This document shows positions 57,280-64,000 of a DNA stretch of 64,000 bases, piece by piece (position 1 is the stretch's first letter; each line of letters starts with the position of its first letter). A program made the position numbers and the translations under genes. This DNA comes from Carallia brachiata (Eukaryota > Streptophyta > Magnoliopsida > Malpighiales > Rhizophoraceae): NCBI GenBank assembly GCA_021464245.1, contig JADCRB010000001.1, forward strand, positions 4,225,186-4,289,185, in the 5' to 3' direction. Below the pieces are notes generated by a model. It saw only the letters and a program-made list of their open reading frames with translations, was not told the DNA's origin and did not search any database.

Positions 57280-59889
57280 TGTTAGAGTGTGCCCTAGTAG
57301 CTAATCATTTGGTTCCTATTTGAATACATATTGAATATTTCATGCATGTAATTTTATTAATAAAGACAATCTTTATCTTTAATTTTGTTTATATACATGA
57401 TATTACTATCAGTAAACTGTAAAGGTAAAGTCCATGGAATAAACATACTTTGCAAAGGTAATTGTGATTGAATCATAATTATGAGATACTTATTGCGTTA
57501 AAGTATTATCTCTAAATATTCCTAGTCAACGCACTATTGAGATTGTACATCAATAGAGCCGTGAGACCAGCACGTGTTACATATTTTTTTTTCTTATGAA
57601 GAAAGCTGTAGATCTCATAGCTTGAAGTATAGAGATATCTGAATAAACATGCGGGTACTTGTTAGATGAACAAGTTCACTGAATTGAGCCGCTATGAGAA
57701 TCCCAGAATGGAACATTATTTGTGTGTCTGTGAAATTGCTTATGTGACGATCGTATCAGAGCTTGGTTTGTTTGTTAAATATGATTTAATCGCATGTTTA
57801 TTGTTATTGATAATTAATATGATTGATTTGGATGTTGTTTTGATGTTTTCAATCAAACAATTATCTTTTAAAAATTATTTTGTCAAACCAAATCAAATAA
57901 ATGTTATTTGATTGTAAAAGTTTTTTCGAGATACGATTGTAGTGTTTGGAACACCTGTAACAGTTTGAAAAAATGTACACACTCAAACGTTAACATGCAC
58001 GAAAATCATATTTGTACACAAGAATTTGAGATTTAAAAATAAAAAAAAATGAAAACAAGGAGACGACAACAAATGTTGTTTCGTCAAGCAGCAAATTATT
58101 CACTGCCGCAGGGTAGCAACCAAAGTTGCCCCACTTGGGCAACAACGTGGGCAACATAATGTTGCCCACGGTAGCATTTTATGCTACCGGTTTTGGCAGC
58201 GTGTGGCTTCCTCTTTGGGTAGCACATAGGTGCTATTAAGTACAACAGTCGTGTGCAAAAGTTGCGTACCTATGCAAGACAGTCTTCTTGACATGGTACA
58301 GGTGTTTTCTTATGTAACGAAAAACATTTCTGTTGTGTAGACAGCTACAAAATCAATTATCTCGTATCCCATTTGTCTCATTGAGTCTTATATTGTTAAA
58401 GAATTGTATTTAACTTTCCAGAAGAATTTTGAAATATTTAAAATATTATAATTCAATTTGATTGAATTATTTTAATATTTGGGAATGCAAAATTCCAATT
58501 GGATTAGATTTTTTACTTGAGAAGATTTTTTGATTTTATTCCCAAAATTAAGATTATCTTATTTGGAATAAAATATCTTAATTAGAATTTGATCTTTTAT
58601 TAGGAAAAATATCTCATTTAATTCTCTTCTGGAAGATTGTCTTCCACATTGAAATTTTGGCCAAAATTATTTTTTCTTAATTGGATTAGGATGATGAAAT
58701 TAATTATAAGATTGATCCCTAATTTGATTATGATTCTTATTCGAAATAGAAAACATCAAATTAATTTAATTTAATAATTCTAATTGTTAGAATTATTATT
58801 TTAAATTGCATATAAAAATCGGTAATTGGAATACACATGTATTTTTCTATTTGTGCACATAATATGATAATGGTAGCATGATGGATGGTTATGGATTCAA
58901 TAGACCAATGTGACTGTGTTTATAATTGAATTGATGTTTTTATTTTCGGTGTATAAAGACTGCCTTCCCTACCTTTTTCTGAATCTCTTATTATAATTCT
59001 TTTCTCATATAAACTCCCCTCGAATGTACCTTGAGGTTTCTCCTCCAGTCATATAAATGTTATGTAACTAGAGAATTTAAGATTTAGATGGAAATTTGTT
59101 TATAATTAAGGAGATCAAGACAGACACCAAAGTAGACATCAAGAGGAGGTTGCAAGGAACCAGACTTTTGAAGATTGTGTTGCAAACCTCTAGGATTTGA
59201 CCATCTAACATTCTTTTATGGCTCGAGGAAGTTAGCTTACTAGAGTCCATAATCATCCATATTAGAATGACATTCTAGGATTGTGTGTTATATATGTGAT
59301 ATATTATATGATTGTGTTTCCTATACATGAGACTGACATTAATTAACCAAATCCCTCAAATTAAATATTAAGTACGTATTGAGAATATGATGAGTTGCCT
59401 TCCATAATCGCGATATAAAACCAAAATTCTGTTTAAGGATTAATTTATTGAGTCACTCAAGATCACCTTAACCTGAATATGTTTAATATCACGATTGATG
59501 GGTCCTACTTAATGAAATTTATATAATTTGGATGAGTCACTCATGATCATGTAAATTTGTAGGCAATAATTAGGCGAAACATATATGACATGTTTAGACA
59601 AGTAGTTGTTACCTAATTGATCTACGAGTGACATTAGATGTCATTGGTAAGCTATGTTACTTACCTCATTTAGTTTATTTGATTTGTTGAGCCACTCAAG
59701 GTCAAATAAATTAAATGGGTTCTTAGTCCATTAGAAAATCCAACGTGATTTTCCGTGTTAATAGTGAGGGCTATTAATTTGAGTAAAATAGTGGAAGTAA
59801 CTAAAATAATGATTAAATACCTAATCTATTTTGGTATGTATGCGTAAAACTAATACTCACTTTCTTTATATACATAGGTTGCTAGAAAA

Positions 59890-62800
59890 ATGAGTAATAT
59901 CCTGTCCCTGCGTAGCATACTTGATGGTAATAAACTTATTGGACCAAACTTCTTGGACTGGTATAAAAACTTTAGAATTGTTCTCAAGGAAGCAAAGATA
60001 CTGTATGTCCTTGATAATTATGTCCCAATCCTTTATTTGAGAGTACTGATAAGCAAGAGGTGGAGGCATATAATCACCGTAAATATGATGATAAACTGGC
60101 TACATATGTGATGTTAGCCATCATGTCTCCTGATCTTCAAAGGTAGCATGAGAACATGGATGCATTCACCATCATTGTGCATCTCAAAGAGATGTTTGAT
60201 GCACAATCTAGGTTCAGAGGTATGAGACCTCTAAAGAATCGTTCCTTTACAAGATGACAAAAAGATCTTCAGTAAATTCTCGTATACTGAAGATAATTGG
60301 CTACTCAGATGAATTGGGCCAATTGGGTTCTGTTATGGATCACAATCTAAGTGTAGACTTGATCAAAAGAGTAAAACCTAGAGGTAGTGACAACAAGGAC
60401 AACAGTAAGGGCACATGCCATTATTGTGGGAAGGCCATTGGAAGAGGAACTGCAAGGAGCTTTTTGCAGGTTTAAAGAATGAGAAGCTTATGGAAGCTTC
60501 AAGTTCAAGCGTGTTTATGACTGAGATCAATTTATCTACTTCCAATCATTCATCTTGGGCATTAGACACCATGTGTGGTTATCATATTTGTAGAAATGTG
60601 CAAGAACTCAGAAGGAGTAGATCGTTGCAAAAGTGCGAGATAGATTTATGAGTTAGAAATGAAGTAAGAGTTGCTGCATTAGCTATTGGAACTTGTTATT
60701 TACCTTTACCTTCGGGCCTAGTATTGGAACTTAATAATTGTTATTATGTTCCAGTATTTTCTAGAAATATCATTTCCATTCCATGCTTAGCATTAAATGG
60801 ATTTAATTTCAATTTTAAGGACAAAGGTTGTTTTTTTATTTGAATGATGTTCATTATGGTTTTGGATCTTATACAAATGGTTCGTATGCACTTGATCTAG
60901 ATATGCCTATTCTCAACATAGACAATAAAAGACTGAAACTAGATAATCAAACTCAAACTAGATAATCAAAGTACATCTTTGTGGCACTATCAGTTGCGTC
61001 ATAGTGAAACAAGAGTCACCAAGTTACATAAAGACGGTTAATTAGATCCATTTGATTATGAATCATATGGAGCATGTGAATCTTGTTTATGGGAAAAATG
61101 ACCAAGCTCTTTTAAGGGAAAAGGAGAACGTGCCAATGAATTGTTAGGGGTTATACATTTAGATGTATGTGGCCCAATGACAATTCATGCAAGAGATTGT
61201 TTCTCTTATTTCATGACATTCATTGATGAACATTCTAGATATGGTTTTGTGTATTTAATAAAACACAAATCTGAATCATTTGGAAAGTTCAAAGAATTTA
61301 GATATAAAGCTGAGAAACAAACTGGAAAAAGTATTAAAGCACTTCGATCGGATCGAGGGTGTGAATACTTAGACTAGGAATTCTGTGATTTCTAAAAGAG
61401 AATGAGATTCTCTCACAGTGGACTCTTTTTGGAACTCCACAGCACAATGATGTTTTAGAAAGGAGCAATCGAACTTTATTAAATATGGTTCATTCCATAA
61501 TGAGTCATACTGATGTTTTTTCTTTCTTTTGGGGATATGCCCTTGAAACTGTCGCTTACCTTCTTAATCAAGTTCCTTCCAAATTAGTTGGCGAGATGCC
61601 ATAAGAGATATGGATGGGTAAGAGACCAAACATGTCATATTTGAAGATTTGGGGATATGATACTTATGTGAAGCATGCAAATTTGACAAATTGAGATCTA
61701 AGTCAAATAAATGCAAATTTGTAGGGTATCTATAAGATACCGTTGGATACTACTTTTACAACCTAGTTGAGCAAAATATGTTTGTCTCAAAGCATGCTAC
61801 CTTTCTTGAGAGAGAATTTGTTCTCCAAAGGAGTAGTGAGAGTAAAATAAATCTTGAAGAAGTTCATGACCCACAAGAATGCATCCAATTGGAACCTGAG
61901 CCAAAGGATGATGCAGTAGTTACACAGGCTGATGCTCAAGTGACACAAGAACTCCGAAAATCTAGTAGGAGACGCCAACTTACTAAATGGTACCAATTAC
62001 TTGTTGAGAAGGAGAATAACATATTACTCATAGAGTATGAGCCTACTAGTTATGATGAGGCAATATTTGATATTGACTCTTTTTTTAGCTAGAAGTAATA
62101 AACTTTGAAATAGATTCCATATACACTAACCAAGTTTAGACCTTGGTTAATCCACCCTAAGGGATTAAAACCATTGGGTGTAAGTGGGTCTTTAAGAGAA
62201 AGATTGACATGGATGGAAATCTAAAGACTTATAAAGTAAGACTAGTTCCTAAAGGTTACAAACAAAGGTAAATAGTTGACTTTGATGAAACCTTTTCACC
62301 TGTAGGCATGCTTAAATCTATTCAGATGCTTTTGGCTATCGCTGCATACCATGACTATGAGATGGATGTCAAAACAACATTCCTAAATGGGAATTTACTC
62401 AGGGATGTGTATACGACACAACCTAAGGGTTTTGTATCCAAAGAGAATGCCAATTATGTATACAAGCTGCAAAAGTCCATTTATGGACTTAAACAGGCTT
62501 CAAGGAGTTGAAACATCCGTTTTGATGAAACAATCATAGAGTTTGACTTTATTCAAAACATGGATGATTCTTGTGTTTACAAGAAGTTAGTGGGAGTGCA
62601 TTCATTTTCCTAGTTTTATATGTGGATGATATATTATTAATAAGAAACAATATACCAATACTCCAATCTGTGAAAGTTTCGTTATCGAAAAACTTCTTTA
62701 TAAAAGACTTGTGAGAAGCAGCCTATATTCCGGGATTAAAGATCTATAGAGATAGATCTAAAAGGTTGCTTGGATTATCCTAGTCTACGTATATAGGTAA

Positions 62801-63500
62801 ATTGCTAAAGAGGTTTAGCATGAAAGGATCCAAGAGAGGATTTTTACTTATGTTATATGACACGTATCTCTCTAAGGACATGTGTATGAAAACTCACAAA
62901 GAGAGAGATAGGATGGATAAGATCCCCTATGCATCAGCTATAGAATCCATCATATATGTGATGCTATGTATGAGTCCAGATGTCTCTTATGCTTTGAGCA
63001 TAACGAGTAGAAACCAAGCTGATTTGGGTGAGCGTCACTGGATTGCAATCAAGAACAACCTTAAATACTTGAGAAGGATTAAGGATGCCTTTATGGTCTA
63101 CGAAGGAAGCGAATTCAGGGTTCAGGGATGTTCAAATGCAAGCTTTCAATCTGATAAGGATGATAGCAAGTTGCAGTCTGGATACATCTTTACTTTTAAT
63201 GGCAGTGAGGTCAATTGGAAGAGTTCCAAGCAAGAGACAACTGTAGATTCTATGACCAAAGCTGAATACATAGCTACATCTGAGGCAGCAAATGAAGCAA
63301 TCTGGATCAAGAAATTCATCTTTAAACTTGGAGTAGTTCCTAATATTGTTGACCCAGTAATGGTATACTGTGACAATAATGGAGCTATTGCACAAGCAAA
63401 TGAACCAAGGTCTCATCAATGATCCAAACATATACTCAGGCATTTCCAACTCATACGAGAGATTGTTGAAAGGAAAGATATAAAGATAGAGCAAGTATCC
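59890..63500 (+). pseudogene. Copia gag-pol region, copy 2
   Basis: Gag starts at 59890, the protease-like stretch is near 60555-60590, the integrase core 61141-61377, the reverse transcriptase core 62200-62640 and RNase H 62802-63422. Shared lesions with copy 1 include the split zinc knuckle, DTM in the protease and CSNASF in RNase H, so these predate the duplication. Private changes include loss of one base in gag near 60213, loss of bases around WHYQLRH in the pre-integrase region (which keeps LWH in frame here, unlike copy 1), and one extra base near 62600 before the YVDD region. Non-functional. Confidence 0.85.
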
Positions 63501-63619
63501 ACATAAGAGAATCTAACAGATACTTTTACTAAGCCTCTATCCCAACAAAAACATGATTGCCACATTGGATGTTATGGAATTAGATACATAGGCGATTGGT
63601 TATAGTGCAAGTGGGAGAT

Positions 63620-63820
63620 TGTTAGTGTGTGCCATAGTAGCCAAGCAGTCGGTTGCTATTGAACACATATTGAATATTGCATGCACACAATTTTATTAAT
63701 AAACATAATCTTTATCTTTAGTTTTGTTTATATACATGATATTACTATTAGTAAACTTTAAAGATAAAGTCCATGGAATAAATATACTTTGCAAAGGTAA
63801 GTGTGATTGGATCATATTAT
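63620..63820 (+). repeat. Right LTR of the Copia element, copy 2 (partial)
   Basis: Same as 52677-52877. TGTTAGTGTGTGCC follows the purine tract and homology to the left LTR fades after about 200 bp. Confidence 0.75.
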
Positions 63821-64000
63821 TATTCCTACAATTTTTATCCTCTTTTAAGCACAATCAGAACTCAGTCAACACAAAAGTTGTAGCCCTTTCTTTTAGCTTT
63901 CTTTGGGCTCGAGAATTACTTGAATCGGAGTTGTATAAAAAGAGTTGTGCCTAAAATACTGAACGGGGGACATTCTGGATGGGAATTCTCCTAATTAGGA

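Larger units (their letters stand above)
57280..63820 (+). mobile_element. Decayed Copia LTR retrotransposon, copy 2
   Basis: Duplicate of 46332-52877: left LTR from 57280, primer site 57753-57766, hairpin cluster 58062-58231, right LTR from 63620. It arose by duplication of the whole segment, not by a second transposition, because the flanking foldback element and 22-bp array came with it. Confidence 0.85.
55726..64000. repeat. Segmental duplication, copy 2 (runs off the window)
   Basis: Near-identical to 44778-53057 in the same orientation. Contents in order are a foldback MITE (55733-55872), a compound microsatellite (about 56244-56303), a 22-bp array (about 56493-57279) and a Copia element (57280 on). 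It continues past the right edge of the window. Confidence 0.92.

Overview
This is nuclear DNA from a flowering plant, most likely a eudicot. It is very AT-rich, and one large gene has many AT-rich introns with plant splice sites. Most of the rest is transposable-element sequence of plant types: Copia and Gypsy LTR elements, a plant LINE with an RNase H domain, hAT- and PIF/Harbinger-type MITEs, and Helitron-type ends. There is no bacterial, organellar or CRISPR signal. I saw no tRNA or rRNA gene, although I could not run a covariance-model search.

The only well-supported host gene lies on the minus strand at 20178-27936. Eleven exons join in frame to a predicted 1,193-residue protein of the plant T-complex protein 11 (TCP11/Sok1-like) family. 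One of its introns uses a GC-AG donor.

Layout. 1-8763: intergenic DNA with one probable and one convincing PIF/Harbinger-like MITE (the latter carries about 1 kb of CT-rich minisatellite), then a decayed Gypsy remnant (about 5500-6420). 8769-13509: a complete LTR element with perfect 5-bp target duplications, a broken gag and no pol (LARD-like); its interior is two tandem arrays. 13640-18000: two diverged tandem repeats, the first split by a 3.7-kb LINE, which is itself split by a 232-bp hAT-like MITE. 19255-19850: a diverged repeat pair just past the 3' end of TCP11. 28100-41700: gene-poor AT-rich DNA with tandem Helitron-like ends, foldbacks, a GC-rich island, dispersed repeats and several small retroposition scars. 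41722-43732: a probable solo LTR of Sirevirus type. 44115-44513: a Tourist-like MITE. 44778-53057 and 55726-64000: two nearly identical copies, about 10.95 kb apart, of a segment holding a foldback element, a 22-bp tandem array and a decayed Copia element. Between them lies a second Copia relic that ends exactly at the junction.

The genes here do not form a pathway. The window is best read as a layered insertion history around one housekeeping-type gene. The most interesting non-annotated signals are a series of tiny poly(T)/poly(A) insertions bounded by 13-18-bp direct repeats (two of them checked by 'empty' paralogous sites in this same window), a cluster of five consecutive hairpins in the Copia leader, an array of 14 units each with a TATA-like box inside the LARD element, and the young tandem duplication of an old Copia insertion.
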